Positions 13,332 to 23,450 of a stretch of 64,000 nucleotides of DNA are shown here, one piece after another. The notes under the pieces were generated by a model. The model was not told the origin of the DNA. It did no database searches and saw only the letters and a program-made list of their open reading frames with translations. Origin of the DNA: Hsuehochloa calcarea. Lineage: Eukaryota; Streptophyta; Magnoliopsida; Poales; Poaceae. Position 1 is the first letter of the stretch. Every line of letters begins with the position of its first letter. Location: NCBI GenBank assembly GCA_036346395.1, contig CM070609.1, forward strand, positions 26,114,223 to 26,178,222. The letters run 5' to 3'. The translations under genes and the position numbers were made by a program.

Positions 13332-14849
13332 ATGGCAGTTCATCACGTCACAAGGGGAGCATAGTGCACAACAATGAGGAAGATGCACCGCCACCTCGCA
13401 GACAAAAGAAATCATGCGGCGCTTTTCTCGCATGTCGGATCAACATTTAGGGCGATGGAGTTGATTCTAGATCGCACCACTAACTAACTTGCTGCGCTAC
13501 ATTACACGTGAGTGGGCCTAGAGAGAGCTCCACCTTCCGTCGTCTCACACGCCGGCCAGCATTGCACGATCGCCGCCAGAACTCCATCCGCTGCTCGCTC
13601 ATGGGCCGATGAGGTAGAAGATGAAGCTAACCCATATGTTGTCGATACGGGTCCGATGGTGATTTCAATCCCATTAATGATCGTGATCACCGACAACAAC
13701 GCTTCAATCGACAAGGTATATGAAGAGAGCCACCACGTGAGGTACGTGACCATAATGATTCACTTGGTAAAATTAAATTCACTATACCTCCTTTTGGCCG
13801 GTAAATATGATCCCGATGCTTATCTCACATGGGAGTTAGTTGTGGACCAAAATTTGCATGCCATGAATTTCCCGACAATAAAAAGTTAGGTCGCTACTAG
13901 TAAGTTCACAGATTTTGCATCTATTTGGTGGAGTGAATATGGTCGCACTCATCGTGACATACCTAGAACATGGAATGCTTTGAAAAGAGCAATGAGACGT
14001 AGGTTTGTAACCTTCATATTATTCACGTGATTTGCTTAATAAATTACAACGCTTAAGACAGGTAGTAGGTCCTGTAGAAGACTATTATCAAGAATTGTAA
14101 ACTCGGTTTGTTGCGCTGTAGTTTAGAAGAAACCGAGGATGCTAAATGGCTAGATTTTTGGGAGGGTTAAACCGTGAAATTCGTGACATTTTAGACTATA
14201 AAGAATATGATTCTATCAACCGCTTATTCCATATTGCTTGCAAAGTCAGAGAGAAGTGGTGGTCGATAATCTCACCTAGGGGCAATATTGAGGAACTTTT
14301 GTGCCTGCCAAGGCAGCAATATCACATGGCATCCTCCTCCACTTCCGACCGCACCCCGCCGCTGCTTCAACTCCTATATATCCCCTCGATGCAAGCAAAC
14401 CCGAAAAGTACAAGCCCTTACAAAAGTGCTTCTTCCGTTGTTTCTGTAGTATATCTAGAGATGTGCAATGTCACCGCTGTAAAGGATTTGGGCACTTGAT
14501 GCGCGATTGCCCAAGTCGTGAAGCTTTGCTTATCAAGGACAATGGTGAGTACACTTCACCAGCGATATTGAGGAAGAACATGTGTTGGTTGTAACCAACA
14601 ATGCCGGTGATGAAACCGAGGAAGAACATATAAACCATGAGGCGCCCGACATGTACCAAAGCCTAGTTGTTCAAAGTGGTGTTAAGTGCTCAAATGGAAC
14701 TTGTCGAACAAAATCAACGCCACATTTTGTTTCAATCCAAGTTCGCCATCAAGGAACGCTCATGTAGAGTCATCATTGATGATGGAGTTGCAACAACCTT
14801 GCTAGCATAGACATGGTCGAGAAGCTTGGCTTGACCACAACACAACACC
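13332..14849 (+). pseudogene. gag: Broken gag and protease start of the CRM-like element
   Basis: From ATG at 13332 the frame is quickly broken, but successive frames give recognisable gag: HNNEEDAPPP; GKYDPDAYLTWELVVDQN; SKFTDFASIWWSEYGRTHRD; MARFLGGLNREIRDILDYKE. A zinc knuckle CHRCKGFGHLMRDC (CX2CX4HX4C) lies at about 14470-14511. NLASIDMVEKLGLTT near 14800-14845 is the start of the protease region. This matches grass chromovirus polyproteins of the CRM/CRR type as I recall them. Several frameshifts and stops make it inactive. The protease active site, RT and integrase are missing because the sequence stops near 14850 against a gypsy LTR fragment. Confidence 0.7.
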
Positions 14850-16598
14850 CTAGACCTCCACTTCGACCAAGCTCAAGATCTCCAGACCCTCCGCTTGAAC
14901 CAAGGCGAGTCAATACTTTGATCATTCCAACCTACATTTTATGCAAACTATGTTTATTTAAAATAGCAAAGTTGCATGCTTTAATTTTGTAAACAATGAT
15001 ATGTTAAAGCTTAAGGTAGTTAAATACCCATTTGTTGATTAATTACTTATTAAGCCATCCTTGATAATTGAATCCAGATTCCTTGTCACCCTAGTAATTA
15101 TATGGTAATACTAGTATAGGTTGTACTTAAGCGACATGCTAGTCTTGTTTAAGTACCGGACAATAAATGTCCCGATCATCATCCTTTAAACATGAAAATG
15201 GTTTTGGGCGTCATTGGATGTAAATGATCGTGTGTTATGTTATTTGGTTTTCCTTCCCAAAACCCTAATAACTTGGCTGCATCTTATCTGGGCGGATGGT
15301 ATGAGGAATGGGATGTTGATGGGTGCTAATGTAGCCCAGGCGTGGTTAACTTTGGAATGAACCGCCAGATAACCTTAAGGACTTAATCTTGTCATGACCT
15401 CTGTGTAAAACAAGTACAACCGCAAGTCCGCAAATTGCAACTTGGCTTAGTAAATGTAACAAATCTTGGAAGTCATCTCATCGGTGGTCGAGCAAGATAG
15501 TGCAAGTAGTGGATTCGATCCAACTTGAATGGGACACCAAAGGAAGGGTGAAGTCGCCACTACACGCAAGTCGTGGTGGCGTACATCCCGCACAACTTAT
15601 GGGACCCACCGCAAGTGGGGTTAGCCCATACTAGTGAGGTGACTCAAGAGGCAAGATACATTGAAACGTTCGCGGACGATCGCTCAACTACATGACTAAG
15701 GAATCATGTGGAGTAACGAGTATGATTATCTCTTGTGGGTACAGTGTACAACCTCTGCAGAGTCTAAATCGCTTAAATGTACCGCGCTTTCGGCCAAAGG
15801 CGGACATGGGAACTTAACCCGAGTTAGTTCTATTTCAAAAATCTTTGTGGGTGGAATGGAAATGTGTTGGGCTCATCCACTTTGTTTTGGATTTTCTGGG
15901 TAGCCTTACTCGGTGCTAATAATCGGTGGGACGTAACCATTATCCAAATTAAGCATAAGGTGGAGGTAACCTTCACTTGTTATTTAATATTGCACTTAAT
16001 CTCTTTAAATGAAAATGCAATTTGTTTAAAATGCCAAGTCGTCAGGAATTGTACTTATGATAATTGAAAATAATGCTTTAGCAAATAAAAGAACCTGAGC
16101 CATCTTTGTTAAGCCTTGCATATATACTATTGCATATTGTGTGTTGACTCATGAGCACGGTAGTTGTGCTCACTCGCTCCTCCCAAACCTCCGTGATGAT
16201 GCGAGCAAGGAGACTACGCAGACACGAGGAACCGGATGCCCAAGACCACAGAGTTCTGAAGCGTAGCTTAGTTCGTAGTTGTTCTAGTCTCGCCTAGCCT
16301 AGCCGACTACATTTGGTACCTAGGTGCGCCCTATATTATCCGAGTTTTCTGCATATCGGATGTACATGTGTTTCCCTACCACTTGCTGTGGAGAGATGAG
16401 CTCCACCCTCCCCTTTTGTTTCCGCTGCTTTTGTGTAATGTAATCCATTTGGCCTGTTCGGCCCTTATGTAAAACTTGACCCGACGTGGTCTATGTCACT
16501 CTGATATTTGTTTAATTAAATATCTTAATTCGCGCCTTGTATGATGTGATTCAAAGAATGAGTCTCGTGAGTGCTACCACCATCTTGATCCAGGAGTA
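14850..16598 (+). repeat. Plus-sense gypsy LTR fragment
   Basis: This is the reverse-complement counterpart of the LTR at 21587-23450. The blocks GAACCAAGGCGAGTCAATAC, GTGGGTACAGTGTACAACCT with CTCTGCAGAG near 15750, and the Pro/GC-poor 3' part to GATCCAGGAG correspond in order. The final 50-60 bp of the LTR are missing and the 5' half is absent, so it is truncated at both sides. It joins the CRM-like gag at about 14850. Confidence 0.75.
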
Positions 16599-19497
16599 AT
16601 GCATCCTCACTCAAGCTAGTGCACTGTATACGCAGTACCTCTCACTTTCTTCTAATTTCTCATCACCATTTCTCTCTTCTGACACCAAGTATATGTATCT
16701 TCCTGTGGCATATGCTCCTATACAATTTAATGTATACTACCTGGATACCATTACAGCTATGCAAAGGAAAACCTGCCCGTAAAATTTTGCTGTTTGCTCC
16801 CAAAGTGACATAACAGAATATGTACTCTATCTATAGTAGAAGTGCGAGACTGCAAGTGGTGCATTTGCTGTACATCTGGGACAGTTCGTGCATGTGGACG
16901 AGAGGTGTGTTCCATGCACCTCTCGTACAAATTGCGTGCCAATTAGGCAATGTTAATGCCCACGAATATTTACGGCACATGGAAGAAGTAGGAATTAGCC
17001 GTACTGCACCTAATTCTAGGTGCTAATTTAATCACATGGCTTGGTAATTTAAGAGGGTACCACACCATGCTACTAGCAGCCTACATATTGATCTAGACAA
17101 GAATTCTGATTCCATATGTTACTATGATAGGATCGTGATTCTACGTTTCTTGCTAACAGGATGAGGATGGTCTGGGGTGACTAGGGTTAAAAAATGAGTG
17201 TGGCATAAGTGGGTTATTGGGATATTTTTACAGGGTGAGCGGCGACACAAGTGGTTGGATATTGGGTTACTCCATTAAAAACTGAAATTTAAGTGAGGGT
17301 TTAGATCCTAGGACCGAATCATAGGATGGTGATAGGATTGTAAATAAAAAATTGCAATGCTATGTCGTTTCACTTTACTTAATTAGATCTTACATAGGAT
17401 TAAGATCAGAATGAGCCCGCCGATCATACGATTTCACGACACCTCTAAAAAGAGATTCAGCGATACAGATCAAGATCCCAACAACATTGTTGCCATGGAT
17501 AACAAGCTACCAAATTAAATTTATCTAGTGTAATCATCTAACCATTATTGTGTCCATAATTAAGACTGGTTTAAGGCATTATTATGCACGTTAATATCTA
17601 AATCATCTGTACGGAAGCGCACCCTGGTAAACAATTAGCATGTCCACGTACGGAAGCAAAGATAATGGATCTACCAGGAGACAAATTGCAGTGGCCTTCA
17701 AATCAGAGGAAAGCAGCGGTTTCCTACAATTATCCTCCTTCACTGAAGTGCTCCTTGTTAGATTAGAATGTGCACTGAAAAGATGGTGGTTGGTTTCTCG
17801 GGTATCACCCAAAAAGGATGGGCCAATTTGTTTGTCCTCCTTCCCTTCAATTGTGCCTGGTTGATTGGTAGGGTCCTGGCGCTCTCCCACACATGAAATA
17901 AATCCTTTGCTTTTGAGGTGAGGTGAGGTGAGCATGTGTTTCTTGAATTATTGCTAGGCAAATGCTCTATGATCTGTAATTCATCTCAGGCAGACGTGAG
18001 GAATGCGGTTAATGCTGATCATCTTGGCAGATAGGCTTGATATAGGATAAGATTAGCTCTAGCTAGGTTCTCTTTTGCACATCAGGATTGTCAGGGCTGG
18101 AATCCCTGACATGTCCTAAAGATTTCATATTAGTGTAGTGGTGGACCAGTCATGTACTCATGTGTCAGTGTCAGCCACTACTGTACCGGAAGATCTGCAT
18201 CTCTGTATGTGCATGCTGCTGGAGTGCTAGTCTGAAATATCATGTACAACATTGGCACCATGGTATGCATAAATTGTGCTTGTGGCAGTATTTTTCTTTA
18301 CTTCCACAAGGTCGAGAGAGCTGTCTGATTGTGAGAATGGGCTGTTCTTGTCATGTTGCTCTTCATGAATTTTACCCCTGATCAGTGATCTGAAGATGAC
18401 AGGGAGCACTTCTTGCAAAAAACAAAGGTTGGTGGTTGTGCTTTTATGCACCTTCCAAATGTGTACCACAACAAGCATAGGCAGATCCAAGTAACAGACC
18501 AAACGGGGACACTGTCCAGATTTGCTATTTTGGAGGACTTGCAGAAGCAGACTAATTTTTTGGAAGCTATTCCAGAAAATAGAAACATTACTTGAAGTGA
18601 CAGATTTAGAAGAAAAGTCAAGCGATGGTACCAGCAGTCCAGCAATGCACTGTGGCGTTTCAACTTTCAAACGTTTGCATTTTTAACACAACATTTTTAG
18701 ATATACTGAAAGGCTTTTCCCTACCAAATCATACTGGAATCCCATTATAGTCTGTCCATTAACCCCTATAAGAGATGTACATCCAACATTCCAACTACAT
18801 AGTTCAACTGAAAAGAACTTTATAGCTCACTTCAAAAAAAAAAAGGAAAAACTTCTAGACAGTTTTGTCTCTCAAATGTTAAGCATGGGCAATAATCTGG
18901 GCTAGGCCCAATTCAGGCCGAGCTAGCTGAGCTAGGCCCAATTCAGGCTATAGATAGTTTGGTGGCCGAAAATACTTTTGAGTTGCGCAGTTGGGCTAGT
19001 TTAGAATGTGAGCTCAAGTTTCTTCCTTACTTAATGATGGTCCATTGAATTTGAGCTGGGATCTCTCAAATAAAAAATTGCAGAACTACAGCTGCCATAT
19101 CAATACAGAACCAAAACTGCAAGTCTGCAAAATTATTGATTACTAACGCCATCAGCTGCATCATTAGCAACATAAGTGCATTCGCATTCATGCTGCTTTT
19201 GATTCAAGAATGTTTGCCCATCCGTTCTGCTTCGTTTTGTATTGAGCCTTGCAGTCCTAAAAAGGATTTGCTAAGGAAGTCCATAAAAAATGTGGAGCCT
19301 TGTACGTATATAGCCAGAGGCAAATAAAAGAAATAAAAAAAAACGCGTGGGAATAGCGAACTAATTCAAGAGATGCGACCTCGGAATCTACATCTTCGTT
19401 AGGAACATTGCCGAGAGTGTCACCTCCGCACCGATGGCGTCGCCCGTAGAGAAATTTGATGATAATTGAGTAGTGTTTATTAATTCTGATTGTAAAC
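16599..19497. other. Unassigned low-copy-looking region
   Basis: No LTR, transposase or conserved domain is recognised. Minor structures: a perfect 10-bp inverted repeat at 16898-16926 (ACGAGAGGTG and CACCTCTCGT, 9-nt loop), a GAGGT run near 17915-17930, and an 18-bp direct repeat (GCTAGGCCCAATTCAGGC) near 18900 and 18930. A minus-strand frame of 110 codons (17603-17935) and one of 147 codons (18227-18670) are open but match no family I know. They could be gene debris or chance. Confidence 0.4.
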
Positions 19498-19697
19498 TAT
19501 CATACAGCTTCGACCATTAGTCTACAACTTCGACCAGTATATTAAGATCATGCTGGTCTAAGGACCCGACCACTATTTTCGACCACACTGGTCTATGCTT
19601 TTGACCATAATGGTTTATGAATTTGACCAGATTATTTCGACCATACTGATCTAGGCCTTCGACCACACTGGTCTATGGTTTCAACCATATTATTTTA
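19498..19697. repeat. CGACCA/TGGTC degenerate minisatellite
   Basis: About nine degenerate units of roughly 20-25 bp, typified by TTCGACCACACTGGTCTATG, fill this interval. CGACCA and TGGTC alternate, giving local dyads. A similar CGACCA-rich texture is seen in the BARE/RIRE1-like LTR around 55375-55830, so this may be a fragment of a related LTR that truncated the neighbouring gag. Confidence 0.7.
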
Positions 19698-20681
19698 ATC
19701 GGATTGGCTGCTGCAGGCTGTCCAACGGAGTGAGAAGTGCGGAAACATTCTCACTGGGGCGCGGGGTTTCGACTGGCGCAGAAGTTGGAGTTTGAAATGG
19801 AACTCTTGGTGACGGGCCGGCCAATTGCCTAAAAGATGAGCTGCCCTCAAAAGCTGATCTTTGCGGAAAGTTGCTTTGTGGCCCTTGAAATGCCATCTTC
19901 CTTTTGTGGCTGACTTCCGCAATCTTTTTCTCATTTTCCAGCACTATAGCCTTGATGACCAAGTGATGAAAGCTAGGAAAATCATGAAGGATGAGCTGAC
20001 CTCTCATATCTTCACGCATGCCTTCGACGAAGCGGTCAATCTTTTCTTCCTCATCCGCTATGTCGTTGGGGGTATAGCGGGCAAGCTGGTTAAACTTAGT
20101 CAGGTACTCATTTACTGACAAGTGTCCCTGCTTGAGAGCTCTGAATTCATTCTTCTTCAACCTCATTGTGCCAGCTGGCACAAAGTTTGTTCTGAAAGCT
20201 CCTTTGAACTTAGCCCACAGAATTGGCTGCCAAACGGGTTCAGTCTCTTCCAGTTGTACTTCAGCATTTTCTTCGGTAGGGCAGCGAGGTAGTTTTTCCA
20301 CCAAGCGGCGGCGGCTCCGTGCAGTTGGTGGGTAGCAAAGTCAACTTTGTCTTCCTCTGAGCAACGGGCGAGACGAAGATTTTTCTCAGTATCCCTGAGT
20401 CAATCTTCTGCTTCAAGTGGCTCATTCGCGGTAGCAAAAGTGAGAGGCCTTGTCCTGAGGAAGTCGGCGAGCTTGGAGGTGCGACCGGCTGGTCCAGTCT
20501 GCTGACTGCTAAGCAGAGCATGTAGAATCTGAGTCTGCTGTAACATCACTTGAGCCATTGAGGGGTTTGCTGGCGGTGGTGGCGGTGGATCTTGTCCTTG
20601 GCCACGGCCATTTCCACGGCCTCTTCCTCGACTGGTTGCGAAGGCTCCACGGACTGGGCCGACAGCTCTTCTGGGAGGCAT
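19690..20681 (-). pseudogene. gag: Truncated gypsy gag, minus strand
   Basis: Reading begins MPPRRAVGPVRGAF at 20681, with a basic GRGRGNGRGQGQ segment and a proline run. The capsid part follows: THQLHGAAAAWWKNYLAAL, then VPAGTMRLKKNEFRALKQGH, LARYTPNDIADEEEKIDRFV and REDMRGQLI. This is the gag of a Tekay/Del-like or RIRE3/RIRE8-like grass gypsy element. A TGA at 20400-20402 replaces the Trp expected after NEPLEAED, and a frameshift near 20300 separates the halves. The zinc knuckle and all of pol are missing because sequence ends at about 19690 against a minisatellite. It is preceded by its own leader, primer site and LTR at 20700-21587 and beyond. Confidence 0.75.
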
Positions 20682-20980
20682 ATGAAGAACAGCTGCAGCT
20701 AAGAACAAAGGGGGTATATGAGGGGTACTAGCCCTCTAGAGCACAACAAAAGAAACTTAAAATCAAACGAGAAAAACGATCAAATACAATGCAAATCCTA
20801 GAATGGCTGCATTATATTGAGGGGGGTTAGGTGTTACATGACTTCTAAAACACAACATATAGGCTATGCTAAGCCATGACACAAGATACACACACTGCGT
20901 CTACAAAAGAAGGAAACAAAAGTGCTTGCAACCAAAATACTGCTAGAGCAAGCACTGCTAGCTAACCTAGCCTAGCCTGA

Positions 20981-21373
20981 CTACTCCCAAATGACGATGA
21001 AGACTTCAGGATCGATCTCTCCCTCTAGTAGAGGCAGGTAGTAGTAGAAGGCTGACTCGCGAAGGAGATCTTCGTGCATCTGGCTTAGGCGCTTGTAGGC
21101 GAAGCGCGCTGCATCTTGGACTGCTTCAGAATAGCTGCTCTGGGGGGTCTCGGGTTTGAATGTGTGAGTGATGAACTCACCCTCTCTTGCATAGAGGAAA
21201 ACCTCCATGGTCCATGACTCTTGGTCTAGGGTCTGAGTCTTTCGACCTCTGAAGATAGGCTTGCGGAGGTAATCCAGGTGATGGATGAACTGGCGGAGAA
21301 TGTCCACGTACTCAACTCCGCCTTCTTGGTGAGAGCAAAAGTCCCACGGGCCATCGGACGACGGGGTTGTCAT
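20981..21373 (-). CDS. Intact leader ORF upstream of gag (ORF0-like)
   Basis: A 130-residue uninterrupted ORF starts MTTPSSDGPWDFCSHQEGG and ends EVFIVIWE. It contains LRQFIHHLDYLRKPIFRGRK and a helical stretch AVQDAARFAYKRLSQMHEDL. It lies in the leader between the primer-binding site and gag, on the same strand as both. From memory, the rice gypsy elements RIRE3 and RIRE8 were described with an extra ORF before gag, and this may be its relative; I cannot confirm this here. Function is unknown. That it stays intact while the adjacent gag has a nonsense codon and a frameshift is notable but could be chance, since it is short. Confidence 0.55.
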   Translation of the reverse strand: MTTPSSDGPWDFCSHQEGGVEYVDILRQFIHHLDYLRKPIFRGRKTQTLDQESWTMEVFLYAREGEFITHTFKPETPQSSYSEAVQDAARFAYKRLSQMHEDLLRESAFYYYLPLLEGEIDPEVFIVIWE

Positions 21374-21570
21374 CTACAAATTTTTGAAAAACAAGCGAGG
21401 GAATCAGAACTGAGTAAAAACTCAAGTGAAGTCAAGGGGAGTGAATAACTAAGATAGATGAGTAAGAGCAATAAGTACATTATATTTTTGTCAAAGCTTT
21501 TCTTAAATTTTGAAAATAGGACTCAAGTCCTTAGACTCGACCAGTCTAGCTAAGGACCCTACAGTCGTAA

Positions 21571-21582
21571 GCTCTGATACCA
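21571..21582 (-). promoter_or_regulatory. tRNA-Met primer-binding site
   Basis: On the minus strand the bases read TGGTATCAGAGC, complementary to the 3' end of initiator tRNA-Met, the usual primer for plant LTR retrotransposons. It lies four bases from the LTR terminus (TGTCGG at 21587 on the plus strand), fixing the element's orientation as minus. Confidence 0.9.
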
Positions 21583-21586
21583 GCTC

Positions 21587-23450
21587 TGTCGGACCCGGAT
21601 TTTCTAATCCTGAATCCTCTGTGAAAGCACTGTGCTATTCCCTGGATCAGTAGATAGCACTCACAGATACATCACTGAATCATTTCATACATGGCGTAAA
21701 ACCATACCATTCATTAATTTAACACATCAGAGTTTATATAGACCGCATCGGGTCAAGTTTTACAATAAAGACCGAACAGGATAAATGATTACATCACAAA
21801 GTAGCAGAAGCGACAACGTAAGCAAAAAGTGGTGAGGGCACATCTCTCCACAGGCAAGCGACTGGGGAAACCTGTGTACACCCGATATTACCCAAAACTC
21901 ATATAATACAGGATGCACCTAGGTACCAGCGAAGTCAGCTAGACTGAGGCGAGACTAGAACAAGTAAGGACTAAACTACGCTTCAAGAACTCCTGGGTCT
22001 TCAGACATCTGGTTCCTCGTAGTAGTCGTAATCTCTAATATTTTCTGCTTCTGAGGGTTTGGGTAAAGAGCGAGAATGAGCACAACCACCATGCCCGCGA
22101 GCCAACACACAGTATGCAATAGTATACATGCAAGGCTTAACAAGGATGGCTCAGGTTCTTTTGTTTGCTAAAGTAATATTTTTAATTATCATAAATACAA
22201 ATCCCTATGACTTAGCATTTTAAATAAATTGCATTTTTATTAAAGAGAATAAGTGCAATATTAAATAACAGTAGAGGTTACCTCCATCTCAAGCTTAATT
22301 TTGACAACGACTACATCCACCGACTATCAGCACTGGGTAAGGCTACCAGGAAAATCCAAAACAAGGGTTAGATGAGCCCACCATATTTTTAATCAACCCA
22401 CAAAGGTTTTTGAAATAGAACTAACTCAGGTTAAATTATCATGTCCGCCTTTTACCGTAGGCGCGACTGTTTAAACAGTTTAGACTCTGCAGAGGTTGTA
22501 CACTGTACCCACAAGAGATAATCATACTCGTTACCCCATATGATTCCTTAGTCATGTAGTTGAGTGATCGTCATAGTAACGTTTCAAATTACCTTGCCCC
22601 TTCCGTCATCTTACCCCTATGGCCAATTCCATAAGTTGTGCGGGATGTTTACCACAACGACTAGTGCAGCTGGCTCCGGTCACAACGACTAGCGCAGCTG
22701 GCAACTTCACCCTCCCGGGTGTCCCTTTCAAGATAGCATACATCCTTCCGCTTGCACACTTCTAAACACCAGTTGTGGGATGATATTCAGAGTTCAATAG
22801 TTTTACTAAGCCAAGTTGCACTTTGCAGACTTGCAGTTGTACTTGTTTTACACAGGAGGTCAGGACAAGATTAAGTTCTTAATTCATCTGGACGGTTCAT
22901 ACCACATACCAACCATTCTCGTGCTACATCCGCACCCACCACTCTTTCCATCCGCCCAAATGTGGTACTAGCAAGTTGTTTAGAGTTTTGAGGAGAAAAA
23001 CCAATTAACACAACACACCAGTCATTTACATCCAATAACTGCCAAAAACCATTTTCATGATTAAAAGATGATGATTGAGATATTTATTGTCCCGGTACTT
23101 AAGCAAGACTAGCATGTCGCTTAAGTACAACCTAGGCTAGTATTTACCACATATTTACTAGGGTGACAAGAGTTACTAGATTCAATTATCAAAGGATGGC
23201 TTAATAATTAATTAAACAACAAAGGGGTATTTAACTACCTTAAGCTTTAACATACATTTTATTACAGAATTAAAGCATGCAACTTTGACATTTTTAATAA
23301 ATATAGTTTGCATAAAATGTAGGCTCAAAATGATCAAAGTATTGTCTCGCCTTGGTTAAAGGCAGCGGGGTCTTGGTATTCTTAAGCTTGATCGAAGTTA
23401 AAGTCTCCTGCGTCTTCGAACCCTAATCTACGAAAGTACCAGAAAAAGGC
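21587..23450 (-). mobile_element. 5' LTR (3' half) of the minus-sense gypsy element
   Basis: The LTR terminus TGTCGGACCCGG lies beside the primer site. The palindromic module is at about 22440-22510 with a perfect CTGTTTAAACAG at 22467-22478 and CTCTGCAGAG just after. A 29-bp direct duplication (CACAACGACTAGTGCAGCTG and variant) lies at about 22653-22705. The part nearest the internal region is well defined. Beyond about 23450 the sequence becomes mixed with oppositely oriented LTR material. Confidence 0.75.

Noticed and set aside
17603..17935. 110-residue minus-strand frame as a gene
   Set aside because: No start context, splice support or recognised family; kept only as a note in the unassigned region.
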